From an uncultured Desulfovibrionaceae bacterium (GTDB lineage: Bacteria > Desulfobacterota > Desulfovibrionia > Desulfovibrionales > Desulfovibrionaceae), in the NCBI GenBank assembly GCA_944324045.1, contig CALUUT010000092.1, forward strand, positions 1 through 35,493: a stretch of DNA of 35,493 bases. Reading direction: 5' to 3'. Each line of letters starts with the position of its first letter. Position 1 is the stretch's first letter. A program made the translations under genes and the position numbers. Below, one piece after another: positions 17,174-29,006 of the stretch. Under the pieces are notes generated by a model, which had not been told where the DNA came from, made no database searches, and was given only the letters and a program-made list of their open reading frames with translations.

Positions 17174-17564
17174 CGGACAAAATGCGCTGATGCGACAAAG
17201 GATTCCGAATCGCGCGGCCTCTTTTTCAGAGCATGTCTTCTTCGGAATATCAGACGAAAAAAGAGCTCCTGCGCGCCAGCAATAAGGCGGCAAAGCTTCA
17301 AGGCTTTGCGCTTGAGCGGGGTGTGTGCATCTCCTTCCAGACTTTGCACCCTTCATATGCCCCGCGAAAAAAGGCGCGGGGTAGGGCGACATGACCTTTT
17401 GACCTTCGGTCTCAAACTACAGAAGAAAATAGCTGACGAAAAGGCGCGGCATATGTCTTCTGTATGAAAGACAACCCGCGCGCCCTTGCTGGAAGATGCC
17501 GGCATGCTTTTGACTAGCTCCCCAACATGCCGGAAAAAAAGCCGCTGCTTTTTAAGCGGAACGT
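17174..17564. other. 391-bp gap between convergent genes with inverted repeats and a repeat copy
   Basis: No protein gene is supportable here. From left to right: an 8-bp inverted repeat ATTCCGAA/TTCGGAAT (17202-17209 with 17241-17248) enclosing a CTCT/AGAG mini-hairpin; repeat copy A (listed separately); CCGGCATG/CATGCCGG (17499-17506 with 17526-17533); and AAAAAGC/GCTTTTT (17536-17542 with 17547-17553). The last two may terminate the convergent transcripts of the heptose kinase and the MerR-like gene, though the GC content of the final stem is low. Confidence 0.5.
17279..17440 (+). repeat. Dispersed intergenic repeat, copy A (possible structured RNA)
   Basis: About 160 bp that align, by eye at roughly 70 percent identity, with the reverse complement of 30481-30650. 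Shared landmarks in order are GCAATAAGGCGGCAAAG, a CTTTGCG box, CCCCGCG with an 8-nt A-rich loop and CGCGGG, and CTTC-GTCTCAAAC. Hairpins: GCAAAGC/GCTTTGC (17290-17296 with 17303-17309) and CCCCGCG/CGCGGGG (17360-17366 with 17375-17381). The frames contain a stop and a 1-nt indel between copies, so it does not code. No known RNA family was recognised. Confidence 0.75.
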
Positions 17565-18608
17565 TCAGCCAAGTATCTCGGATACAAATTCATGCAGGGA
17601 AGATGTCGAAACTTCAATTCCATCCTGAAAAACGCGCTCAGCGACAAGGATATCCATTCCCTTGATGGTTCGCGCAGGAGTCAGAAGCAAACGCCAGCTT
17701 TCTTTCCGCGCATTTCTGGAAAGGTCGATCAGCAGCCATATTTCTGTTCCTGAACGTTGCCATACAAGGGCATGTCGGTCAGGCGGCGCTATTCGATGCG
17801 TCAAAACAGCCTGCAAATCGTTAATGCTGAAACGGGACCGACCGCGTCCGGCTACATTGCCGTATTGCCCGTGTTCGTTGCGCGCAAAAAGAGGCAACCC
17901 GGACCAGACAAAAAACTTCTCCTTATCCTCTGAAGAAGTCTGCGCATCGCAATTTGGCGGAGCGCCGGAATCAAGTTCATGCCGCCCGGCATCCTGAGCC
18001 GCCGTAAAATCGCTTTGAGCCGGGCGGTCCGACGCTTTCGTTTCGCAGCTCTCTTTTCCCTGACCGGCCGCCATTTCTTTAAGAAGAGCGCCTATCACGG
18101 AAAGTTCCTGCTCAATCCGGTCAAGACGCGCCGCATAGTCGGAATGTTCCCGGCCTTCCTGCTTTCCGCTGGAAAGCGCATCCATGTTTTCAAAACGCGA
18201 CTCAAGACCTTCAAGGCGTTTTAAAATAAAATTCTGCTGCTGGCTGATTCCCACCATGCTCTTGGCAAGACTGGCTACCGATGTGGCCACAGGCTGAAAA
18301 ACAGCCCGATCATGTTCTTCACAGGGCGCGGGCGCTTCTTTTTCCGGCTGCCGTTCCTCAGGCTCTTTGGCGTCTATCCATGCAAATTCCGCGGACAGAC
18401 GTCGCCGTATTTCATTCACGGCCATGCCCACCTCAAAAAAATCACGAATACGTTTGCATACTTCGGCCGCTTCCGGCGTAAACCGGATAGGCTTTCCGGC
18501 GTTGGCCACAGGCACGCATCCGGGAAACTTGCGCCGATAACTTTTGACCGTTGTTTCGGAAACTCCGAGCAGCCTGGATAAATCCTTATGCGTCAACAAA
18601 GAAGCCAT
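17565..18608 (-). CDS. MerR-like DNA-binding protein with central coiled coil
   Basis: Product of 347 aa. Residues 1-70 are a MerR-type winged helix-turn-helix: LLTHKDLSRLLGVSETTVKSYRR followed by a wing and EAAEVCKRIRDFF. Residues about 105-180 are rich in heptad-like Leu/Ile/Gln and probably a coiled coil. Residues about 180-235 are polar and low-complexity. Residues about 235-347 form a C-terminal domain with FFVWSGLPLFARNEHGQYG and RLLLTPARTIKGMDILV, which I do not recognise. It starts 22 bp after the M23 peptidase stop, so the two are probably one operon. The target genes are unknown. Confidence 0.8.
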   Translation of the reverse strand: MASLLTHKDLSRLLGVSETTVKSYRRKFPGCVPVANAGKPIRFTPEAAEVCKRIRDFFEVGMAVNEIRRRLSAEFAWIDAKEPEERQPEKEAPAPCEEHDRAVFQPVATSVASLAKSMVGISQQQNFILKRLEGLESRFENMDALSSGKQEGREHSDYAARLDRIEQELSVIGALLKEMAAGQGKESCETKASDRPAQSDFTAAQDAGRHELDSGAPPNCDAQTSSEDKEKFFVWSGLPLFARNEHGQYGNVAGRGRSRFSINDLQAVLTHRIAPPDRHALVWQRSGTEIWLLIDLSRNARKESWRLLLTPARTIKGMDILVAERVFQDGIEVSTSSLHEFVSEILG

Positions 18609-18630
18609 GCCAGCACCAGCCTTGACAAAT

Positions 18631-19968
18631 TTATTTACTTACAACCTGATACTCATGAAGCGGCTTGTCGCCGGAAAGAAACGCCTTGTACAAAGCGACC
18701 TTTTCATCAAATTCCGCTTTCTTGGAAGCATGAACCGGATCGGAACGTGGGCTTGTCACAGTCATGGGATTAATAAATTTCCCATTGCGCTTCATCCGAA
18801 AATCCAGATGCGGGCCTGTCGACCAACCAGTCGAACCCACATAGCCGATGACTTCTCCCTGACGCACGCTTTTACCTTTTTTAAGGCCCCGCGCAAATCC
18901 CGAAAGATGCATGTATGTGCTTTCATACCCGTTGCTGTGCTTTATCCTGATATATCGGCCGGCGCCGCCGCCCCAGCCCGCAAACAGCACGGTTCCGCTT
19001 CCAATGGCCTTGACCGGGGTTCCGGTGGGCGCGGCGTAATCAATGCCTGGATGAGGCCGGACCACTTTATGAATGGGATGCAGCCGTTTCATGGTGTACC
19101 CTGAGGAGATTCGGGAAAAAGAGAGCGGGGCCTTTAAAAACGCCCGTTTCAGACTCTCTCCGCCGCTTGTGAAATAATGGGGCGCGCCATGACCGTCAGC
19201 GAATCTGAACGCTTCATAGCTTTTCCCCTGATTCACGAAATAGGCGGCCAGCAACTGGCCGTAACCCTTGAATTCCCCGTTCAGATATCGCTTTTCAATC
19301 AATATGTCGAAGGTGTCGTTTTCGCGCAGTTCCTTAATGAAATTCACTTCCCAGCCAAATATGTCCGCAAGCAGTATGGCCAAAACCGGTTTTTCTCCGG
19401 CATCGGCCACGGTTTGAAACAGATTTGACTGAATGACGAACTGCTTGCACTCAAGACGGATATCGCAGGGCAACTTTTCTATGCGGGCTGCAAACCCGGC
19501 TTCGCAACGCTCCACAACAAGACGCTCAAAATCGTCGATTTCATATTCAAAGCGTTCAAAACCGCCTGTTCCCGATGTAATGACGTATTCATGCCCCACA
19601 TTGATTTTCGCCAGGGAATAGACGTCATTGCAGGAAACAGCCACCTCATGTATTTCGCCAAGCGTCAGCCACTCCTGAAGAATCTTGCTGGCGTTGTCGC
19701 CTTCTTCGACCACGTTTCGAAAAACATACGAGGCGTCCGGCTCGACTTCCGACTCCTTAGCCTCTCCAGTCTGCGCAGGGTCTGTTTTCCCTGTTCCGCC
19801 GGCCAAGGAGTCTGAAAGCTCCGCGCCGTCTTCCACTTCCGGATAATCCGGCGCCACTATATATTGGACCAACAAAAGAATGCAAACAGCAACGGCGATT
19901 CCGGCGGCAAGCTGCAATACGAGTTTTTTTCCGGACTTTCTTCTGCGAATGGGAAAACGCTGCTTCAA
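18631..19968 (-). CDS. M23-family murein endopeptidase, membrane-anchored (MepM-like)
   Basis: Predicted peptidoglycan DD-endopeptidase, 445 aa. A single N-terminal membrane anchor spans about residues 16-38. Residues about 85-255 resemble the OapA/Csd3-type regulatory domains that precede the catalytic domain in MepM. The LytM domain (about 285-405) has HPGID (His306, Asp310), YMHL (His354) and GPHLDF (His387, Asp389). In most family members the last motif is H-x-H; here the second His is Asp. The start is a TTG at 19968 with AGGA about 9 bp upstream. It heads a minus-strand pair running away from dnaA. Confidence 0.9.
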   Translation of the reverse strand: MKQRFPIRRRKSGKKLVLQLAAGIAVAVCILLLVQYIVAPDYPEVEDGAELSDSLAGGTGKTDPAQTGEAKESEVEPDASYVFRNVVEEGDNASKILQEWLTLGEIHEVAVSCNDVYSLAKINVGHEYVITSGTGGFERFEYEIDDFERLVVERCEAGFAARIEKLPCDIRLECKQFVIQSNLFQTVADAGEKPVLAILLADIFGWEVNFIKELRENDTFDILIEKRYLNGEFKGYGQLLAAYFVNQGKSYEAFRFADGHGAPHYFTSGGESLKRAFLKAPLSFSRISSGYTMKRLHPIHKVVRPHPGIDYAAPTGTPVKAIGSGTVLFAGWGGGAGRYIRIKHSNGYESTYMHLSGFARGLKKGKSVRQGEVIGYVGSTGWSTGPHLDFRMKRNGKFINPMTVTSPRSDPVHASKKAEFDEKVALYKAFLSGDKPLHEYQVVSK

Positions 19969-20307
19969 AACGACAAATCCTAAAATGAAGAGGTTATGCG
20001 CATGTCATGGCGTTAGGGCATGGAATCAGACAAGTTGGCGAAACAGGCTTTGCCGGAAGAAAGCGAACATGGATATCTGAAAAAAAGAAAGGGTTGATTT
20101 CCAGACATGCCTGAAACGTTGATACGTTATATACGCAAGCGCATTGAAAGACCAGAGGCAAAAAAGCCGCTCAGGCATTGAAACCATTTTGGACAACCAG
20201 GATGGACAACGCCTGTCCGGCTTTCTCTTTTCAAAAAAAATAAAAAAAAGAAACAAAAATATGCGCCCTGCAAAACGCATGACGCGCATAAGGTGTTCAA
20301 AAGTGTG

Positions 20308-20330
20308 AAAATATCTGCTGATATTTTTTT
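20308..20330 (+). other. AT-rich hairpin with T-run in the dnaA upstream region
   Basis: AAAATATC (20308-20315) pairs with GATATTTT (20320-20327) around TGCT, followed by more T. It looks like a rho-independent terminator but has only one G-C pair, so it may instead be part of an unwinding element. Confidence 0.35.
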
Positions 20331-20368
20331 TACTTTATATTTCAAGTGATTATAATATAACTTAGCCC

Positions 20369-20397
20369 TTGAAGGCATACTGGATATCTGGTATATA
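20369..20397 (+). promoter_or_regulatory. dnaA: Possible sigma70-type promoter of dnaA
   Basis: TTGAAG (20369-20374), a 17-bp spacer, then TATATA (20392-20397), about 56 bp before the dnaA start. An overlapping TATAAT lies at 20394-20399 with a less favourable spacer. AT-rich surroundings make chance matches likely. Confidence 0.35.
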
Positions 20398-20453
20398 ATA
20401 TCATTATAATATGAACGACACAATACTGCCTTAAAGCGAGAAACAGCCTGCCC

Positions 20454-21776
20454 GTGACAGAATCGGCGACACAAATCCTGCGTAACCGGCTTTTACGTAC
20501 CCATACCGCAAATGAGCTTGCATCATGGTTTGATCCGCTGCAAATATCGGACAATGGCGAGGAGCTTATTGTGGTCTTCCCTCATATGTTTTTTGAGGCC
20601 TGGTTTACAGTCAAAGGAAAACATATTCTGGAAGCGGGCGTCAAAGACCTTTTTGGCCCAAAAACCATACGCTATACGCTTAAAACGCCAAGCAGCGCAT
20701 ATTATCCCGCAACCGGCATGCGCGGCGAACGATGCGAAGAAATCTATCCTTTCGGAGCTGATTTCAGATTCGACGCCTTTTTGTACAACCGAAAGAACGC
20801 CTTTCCCTATCAATGCGCCAAAGAGCTTGCTGAAAACGACGAACTGCGGCGCACCTCGTCAAATCCCTTTATAGTCTGGGGAGAAAGCGGAACCGGAAAA
20901 ACCCATCTTGTACGGGCCATGGCCAATGTCATGCAAAAAAAAGGAAAAAAAATCTTTTTTTCCTCAGGGGCGGAACTCAAGCTGCAATGCGCCCGATATG
21001 GAAACGCCGGATTGATGCGCAACGCGTTTGACGCCGACGCGCTCATTATCGACGGTCTGGATGATCTTCTCACGCTCCATGATGTTCATGAACATGTCCT
21101 GTCCATCATGGACGCCTTTACAGTGCGAAACAAACAGATGATTTTCACTGTCCAGCGGCTGCCGGATACGGAACGAAATGTGGATATCCGCCTCTTTGAC
21201 CGCCTGGAGCAGGGCCTTGCCGTCGAGTTGCTTAAACCGGACATGGATATCCGCATGCAACATGTCGCGCGGCGCACAAGCGCGCGGGGCATCCGCCTGA
21301 ACAAAGACCAAACCTTCGCTCTGGTGCATCGATTCACCGGATTCCGCCAGATTGACGGCGTTTTGAACAGGCTTGAATCGTTTATACGCCAGCAGGCGCG
21401 TCCCGGAAAAAATACGCCGTCGAAAATCAGCCAAAAGGATTTCGACGAACTCTTGCAATACAGCGTAAGCAGCGCTCGCCGGCATCTGACCTCAGCCGTA
21501 GTCATCGAAACCACCGCAAACCACCTGTCGCTGTCGCCGGCCGACATTATAGGCGACAAACGCAATCAGGACATATCCAAAGCGCGTCAGCTGGCCATGC
21601 TGCTCTGCCGCGAACTGCTGCACTGTTCCTATCCGGAACTGGGCCGGATTTTCGGCGGAAAAGATCATAGCACAGCCATGTACAGTATAAAAAAAGCCAA
21701 ACAATTACTGGAAGATAACAAAGATGCGCGCATTACATACGCCGATATTATGAGGCGATGTAAGGAACGCGGTTAG
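20454..21776 (+). CDS. dnaA: Chromosomal replication initiator DnaA (divergent)
   Basis: AAA+ origin-binding initiator, 440 aa, with a GTG start. Domain I covers about residues 1-80 and domain II is almost absent. Domain III opens with FRFDAFLYNRKNAFPY (104-119) and has Walker A GESGTGKTH (143-151), Walker B LIIDGLDDL (197-205) and the Arg-finger-like Arg250 in LFDRLEQGL. Domain IV (about 360-430) has ADIIGDKR, ARQLAMLLCRELL and GGKDHSTAMYS (401-411). Standard DnaA has GG-x-G-x-GKTHL, IDDIQF, SRF-x-x-GL and GGRDHTTVLHA. Catalytic lysine, acidic and Arg positions are kept, but several family-invariant residues differ. Position next to dnaN and gyrBA supports the identity. Confidence 0.9.
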   Translation: MTESATQILRNRLLRTHTANELASWFDPLQISDNGEELIVVFPHMFFEAWFTVKGKHILEAGVKDLFGPKTIRYTLKTPSSAYYPATGMRGERCEEIYPFGADFRFDAFLYNRKNAFPYQCAKELAENDELRRTSSNPFIVWGESGTGKTHLVRAMANVMQKKGKKIFFSSGAELKLQCARYGNAGLMRNAFDADALIIDGLDDLLTLHDVHEHVLSIMDAFTVRNKQMIFTVQRLPDTERNVDIRLFDRLEQGLAVELLKPDMDIRMQHVARRTSARGIRLNKDQTFALVHRFTGFRQIDGVLNRLESFIRQQARPGKNTPSKISQKDFDELLQYSVSSARRHLTSAVVIETTANHLSLSPADIIGDKRNQDISKARQLAMLLCRELLHCSYPELGRIFGGKDHSTAMYSIKKAKQLLEDNKDARITYADIMRRCKERG

Positions 21777-21929
21777 ACAGCCTGAAAAAATGACGCGTCC
21801 TGGCGGCAAGAACACGAAGAACATAATGCGCACATCAAAAAATATAAAAAAATATTTATAATATTCAAACAATTAATATCATTTTAAACAAAAGACGCCT
21901 GTCTATAAAATCAACAAGGAGATTCAAAT
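21777..21929. other. AT-rich dnaA-dnaN gap
   Basis: A 153-bp gap whose part from about 21838 to 21895 is almost pure A/T, including AATATAAAAAAATATTTATA. No consensus DnaA box was found on either strand. It is a second candidate for an unwinding element or origin. An AAGGAG site at 21916-21921 serves dnaN. Confidence 0.4.
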
Positions 21930-25504
<3,575 letters not shown>

Positions 25505-25638
25505 GCATATGGACCGCGTTCATGTCGCGTTTGTCCATCTTTTTCGCATCTCTTTGGGAAAAGAATCCGGCGTGTGTTCATCCGGCTGTGAAAGGCCGCT
25601 GAAACGGCTTGCGGATTGAAATATAAAGGGGTTGTATT

Positions 25639-28095
25639 GTGTCGAATCAGTTGATTCCGGAACAGGACGTGGTCAATATTGAGACCGAACTGAAGAAGTC
25701 CTATCTTGAATATTCGCTGTCCGTCATCATAGGGCGCGCCATACCTGATGTGCGCGACGGTTTGAAGCCGGTTCATCGGCGCATTTTGTTCGCCATGCAG
25801 GATTTAGGGAACTCCTGGAACCGGCCGCCGAAAAAATCGGCCCGCGTGGTCGGCGACGTCATAGGCAAATATCACCCTCATGGCGATTCCGCGGTGTATG
25901 ACGCCCTGGTGCGTATGGCCCAGGATTTTTCCATGCGCGACATGCTTGTCGAAGGTCAGGGCAATTTCGGCTCCATCGACGGCGACGCGGCCGCGGCCAT
26001 GCGATATACCGAAGTGCGCATGGCCCGTCTGACCGGCGAGTTTCTGGCGGACATTGAAAAAAACACCGTCGATTTCCGGCCCAACTACGACAACACCCTT
26101 ATGGAACCTTCCGTTTTGCCCACCAAGGTTCCAAACCTGCTTTTAAACGGCTCGTCGGGCATTGCCGTGGGCATGGCCACAAATATTCCGCCGCACAACC
26201 TTGGGGAGTTGTGCGACGCGCTTTTGCTTTTGCTTGAAGAGCCGGATTGCGGGGTTGAAGATCTCATGGAGCATGTAAAGGGGCCGGATTTTCCCACCGG
26301 CGGTCTGGTATACGCCGGACAGGGACTTTATGACGCCTACGCGACCGGCAGGGGCTCAATTAAAATACGGGGCCGGGTCGAGTTTGAGGAACGGAAAAAA
26401 GGCCATGAAAGCCTGGTTATCCGGGAAATCCCCTATACCGTGAACAAGGCCGCCATGGTGGAAAAAATAGCGGCTCTGATCAATGAGAAGAAGATCGACG
26501 GGGTTTCGGATCTGCGCGACGAATCCGACCGCAAGGGCATCCGGGTGGTTCTTGATCTTAAAAAAGGCGCCATAGCGGATATCATCGTCAATTCGCTTTA
26601 CAAATATACGCCTCTTGAAACCTCTTTCGGCATCAATATGCTCGCGGTTGTGGACAACAAACCGCAAACTTTGAACTTAAAGCGCGTTCTTGAACATTTT
26701 ATCGATCATAGAAATGAAGTCGTCATCCGGCGCACGCGCTATGATCTTGACAGGGCCGAAGCCCGCGCCCACATAGTGGAGGGCCTGCGCAAGGCGCTTG
26801 ACGCCATTGACGCCGTGGTGGCGGCTATTCGCGCTTCCTCAAGCCGCGACGACGCGGAAGCGCGTCTCATGCGCGAATTCGAATTCACTGAGATTCAGGC
26901 CAAGGCCATTTTGGATATGCGTTTGCATCGCCTGACCAATCTCGCAATTGAAGAACTTATTGAGGAATACACGGAGCTTTTGCGAAAAATAGAATATTTC
27001 AAGTCCATTCTGGAAAATTCCGAAGTCCTGCGCAGTGTAATCCGGCAGGAAGTGGAGGAGCTTAAAGCCCAGTTCGCCACCCCGCGCCGTTCCGAAATCG
27101 TGCGTGAAACGCTGGAAGACATCAATATTGAAGACCTGTTGCCGGATGACGATGTGGTCATCACTTTAAGCCGTCGCGGCTATATCAAGCGAACCACGCT
27201 GGACAACTACCAGCAGCAGCGTCGAGGCGGAAAGGGCATTGCGGGCCTTAATACAAGCGACGATGATTTTGTCCAGGATTTTCTGGCCACGACCAATCAT
27301 CAATACCTGCTTTTATTCACCAATCAGGGCCGCATGCATCAACTTAAAGTGCACCAGGTTCCTGAAGGCAGCCGCACGGCCAAAGGCGCGCACATCGCCA
27401 ATCTTCTGCCTCTGGAAAAAGACGAACTTGTGACCGTGGCCCTGACCATCCGCGATTTCGCGGAAGACAAATATTTTCTGTTCTCCACCAGAAAAGGCAT
27501 GGTCAAACGTTCATCCGCATCGCTGTATGCGCGCAGCCGTAAAGGCGGGCTTATTGCCGTGGGACTTCGCGACGACGATGAACTGATTACCGTGCGCGAA
27601 GTCAATGAGCATTCCCATGTGGTGCTGACCACGGAACAGGGCATGGCCATTCGTTTCTCATGCAGCGAAGCCAGGCCCATGGGCCGCAGCGCGACCGGCG
27701 TCAGAGGCATTTCGCTAAGGGACAACGACAATGTCGTCGCCTGCGTCACGCTGGCTGAAAATGAAGACCCTGAAATCATGACCGTATCCCGCAACGGATA
27801 CGGAAAACGGACGAAACTTGATCTGTATCGCAGTCAGGCCAGAGGCGGAAAGGGAATCATTAACTTCAAAGTCACCCCGAAGACCGGATCCGTCATAGGC
27901 GCCATGCCGGTTACGGACTATGACGCTCTGGTGCTTTTGACTTCCACCAACAAGATCATCAGAATGAGCATCGACGAAGTGCGCAGCGTGGGCCGCGCAA
28001 CGCAGGGCGTACGTCTGGTGCGCCTGGACGAAGGCGCATACGTCGTGGGCTTTGACCGCATCGACGAACGCGAAGAGCAGGAAAATCAGGAATAG
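25639..28095 (+). CDS. gyrA: DNA gyrase subunit A
   Basis: DNA-cleaving subunit of gyrase, 818 aa. The start is GTG 25639 with AAAGGGG about 8 bp upstream. The active-site Tyr is Tyr123 in [10 protein letters not shown]. The quinolone-resistance-determining region reads [10 protein letters not shown], with Ser84 and Asp88 corresponding to E. coli Ser83 and Asp87, so the drug-sensitive residues are present. The GyrA-box QRRGGKG (527-533) marks it as gyrase rather than topoisomerase IV. The C-terminus is Glu/Gln-rich. The 134-bp gap after gyrB holds nothing notable beyond a weak CCGC/GCGG hairpin. Confidence 0.97.
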   Translation: MSNQLIPEQDVVNIETELKKSYLEYSLSVIIGRAIPDVRDGLKPVHRRILFAMQDLGNSWNRPPKKSARVVGDVIGKYHPHGDSAVYDALVRMAQDFSMRDMLVEGQGNFGSIDGDAAAAMRYTEVRMARLTGEFLADIEKNTVDFRPNYDNTLMEPSVLPTKVPNLLLNGSSGIAVGMATNIPPHNLGELCDALLLLLEEPDCGVEDLMEHVKGPDFPTGGLVYAGQGLYDAYATGRGSIKIRGRVEFEERKKGHESLVIREIPYTVNKAAMVEKIAALINEKKIDGVSDLRDESDRKGIRVVLDLKKGAIADIIVNSLYKYTPLETSFGINMLAVVDNKPQTLNLKRVLEHFIDHRNEVVIRRTRYDLDRAEARAHIVEGLRKALDAIDAVVAAIRASSSRDDAEARLMREFEFTEIQAKAILDMRLHRLTNLAIEELIEEYTELLRKIEYFKSILENSEVLRSVIRQEVEELKAQFATPRRSEIVRETLEDINIEDLLPDDDVVITLSRRGYIKRTTLDNYQQQRRGGKGIAGLNTSDDDFVQDFLATTNHQYLLLFTNQGRMHQLKVHQVPEGSRTAKGAHIANLLPLEKDELVTVALTIRDFAEDKYFLFSTRKGMVKRSSASLYARSRKGGLIAVGLRDDDELITVREVNEHSHVVLTTEQGMAIRFSCSEARPMGRSATGVRGISLRDNDNVVACVTLAENEDPEIMTVSRNGYGKRTKLDLYRSQARGGKGIINFKVTPKTGSVIGAMPVTDYDALVLLTSTNKIIRMSIDEVRSVGRATQGVRLVRLDEGAYVVGFDRIDEREEQENQE

Positions 28096-28111
28096 GAATA
28101 AAAACGAATGC

Positions 28112-28131
28112 GGGGCGGCCGTCCACGCCCC
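28112..28131 (+). terminator. Weak hairpin after gyrA
   Basis: GGGGCG (28112-28117) pairs with CGCCCC (28126-28131) around an 8-nt loop, 16 bp after the gyrA stop. Only ATTTAAAGG follows, so termination is probably partial. Confidence 0.4.
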
Positions 28132-28158
28132 ATTTAAAGGAATGCTCTTCCCTCGAAA

Positions 28159-28172
28159 CCCCTTTCAAGGGG
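28159..28172 (+). promoter_or_regulatory. Hairpin that would cover the ribosome-binding site of the TPR lipoprotein gene
   Basis: CCCCTT (28159-28164) can pair with AAGGGG (28167-28172), the apparent Shine-Dalgarno of the gene starting at 28182. The loop would be very short (2 nt, or 4-6 nt if the inner pairs open), so strength is uncertain. Confidence 0.3.
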
Positions 28173-28181
28173 ACTTATCCC

Positions 28182-29006
28182 ATGCATGGCATGATGCGTT
28201 TGACTTTTTGTATTCAGCATTGCGGGCGTTTTTTGGTTTTGGCGGGGGTTTTGTTGTGGGCGGCTGCCTGCGACAGACCCCCGCAAACGCCTCATGATCT
28301 TCTGGCGGCGCGAGAGGCTTACAGGATTCAGGATTATTATACAGCCGAACTTGCATATAAGCGCTATCTTCAGAAAAACAGCGAAGCGCCGGAACGCTGG
28401 GAAGCCTGGAAACGGCTTTCGGATATGGCCCTAGTGCGCGCGGACAATCATGAAGCCGTAGAATTGCTGCATAGCATGGCTCTTGAATTTTCCGCGGACC
28501 GGGAAAAGAAAAAGCGGATTCTTGAGCGGTTAAGCGCCGTATATGAAAGCGAACGCCAATGGATGCGCGCCGCGCAAACCCTGACGGAACTTCTGGAGAT
28601 TCCCGGATTACCCCCGGAAGAACAGGGCTGGTTTGTCCTGAGGCTGGGACGGGCGTATAAAAACCGGCGCGAAAATGAACAGGCGCTGGAGGCTTTTCGA
28701 ACATGTTCCGAACCGGGCGCTTCTTCGGACGTCATGGCGCAGTGCCTGCTTTCTCTGGGGCTGCTGCATCTTGATATGGATGATCAAATGGATGCGGAAA
28801 AAGCCTTTGCCAGACTTGAGAAGCTTTCGGGCGTTTCTGAAGACTATAAGGCCATGGCGCTGTTTTCCATGGCGGATTATATGGAGAGCAAGGGAAAGCT
28901 TGAGGAAGCGCTTGTCCTGTTTCGCCGCGTCATGCCTTTGTACCCGAATCCGGCGGCTGCCATGATACGGGTGGAAAGCCTGGAAAAGCAACTGGAGAAA
29001 CCGTGA
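28182..29006 (+). CDS. TPR-repeat lipoprotein
   Basis: Product of 274 aa. The N-terminus carries a hydrophobic signal ending in LVLAGVLLWAAAC, with Cys30 as likely acylation site. The rest is helical with tetratricopeptide-like repeats, for example AREAYRIQDYYTAELAYKRYL, MALVRADNHEAVELLHSMAL, and FSMADYMESKGKLEEALVLFRRVM. Such proteins often organise envelope complexes of the YfgC/BamD type, but no specific partner is visible. ATGs at 28191 and 28194 are alternative starts; 28182 has the best-placed purine tract. It overlaps mutY by 4 bp. The gyrA-TPR-mutY order is, as I remember it, also found in Desulfovibrio. Confidence 0.87.
   Translation: MHGMMRLTFCIQHCGRFLVLAGVLLWAAACDRPPQTPHDLLAAREAYRIQDYYTAELAYKRYLQKNSEAPERWEAWKRLSDMALVRADNHEAVELLHSMALEFSADREKKKRILERLSAVYESERQWMRAAQTLTELLEIPGLPPEEQGWFVLRLGRAYKNRRENEQALEAFRTCSEPGASSDVMAQCLLSLGLLHLDMDDQMDAEKAFARLEKLSGVSEDYKAMALFSMADYMESKGKLEEALVLFRRVMPLYPNPAAAMIRVESLEKQLEKP

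Larger units (their letters stand above)
19969..20453. other. Candidate replication-origin region (AT-rich gap upstream of dnaA)
   Basis: A 485-bp non-coding gap between the divergent M23 and dnaA genes. The part from about 20221 to 20420 is very AT-rich, with runs such as TTTTCAAAAAAAATAAAAAAAAG. It holds a small inverted repeat ATGCGC/GCGCAT (20261-20266 with 20284-20289) and an AT hairpin at 20308-20327. I found no exact TTATNCACA box; TGTGAAAAT at 20304-20312 matches 8 of 9 relaxed positions. The call rests on position, divergence of flanking genes and composition only. Confidence 0.45.

Noticed and set aside
17281-17436. Possible selenocysteine mini-protein in repeat copy A (in-frame TGA), prompted by SelB
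   Set aside because: No start codon, no ribosome-binding site, and copy B has its TGA at another position and shifts frame.
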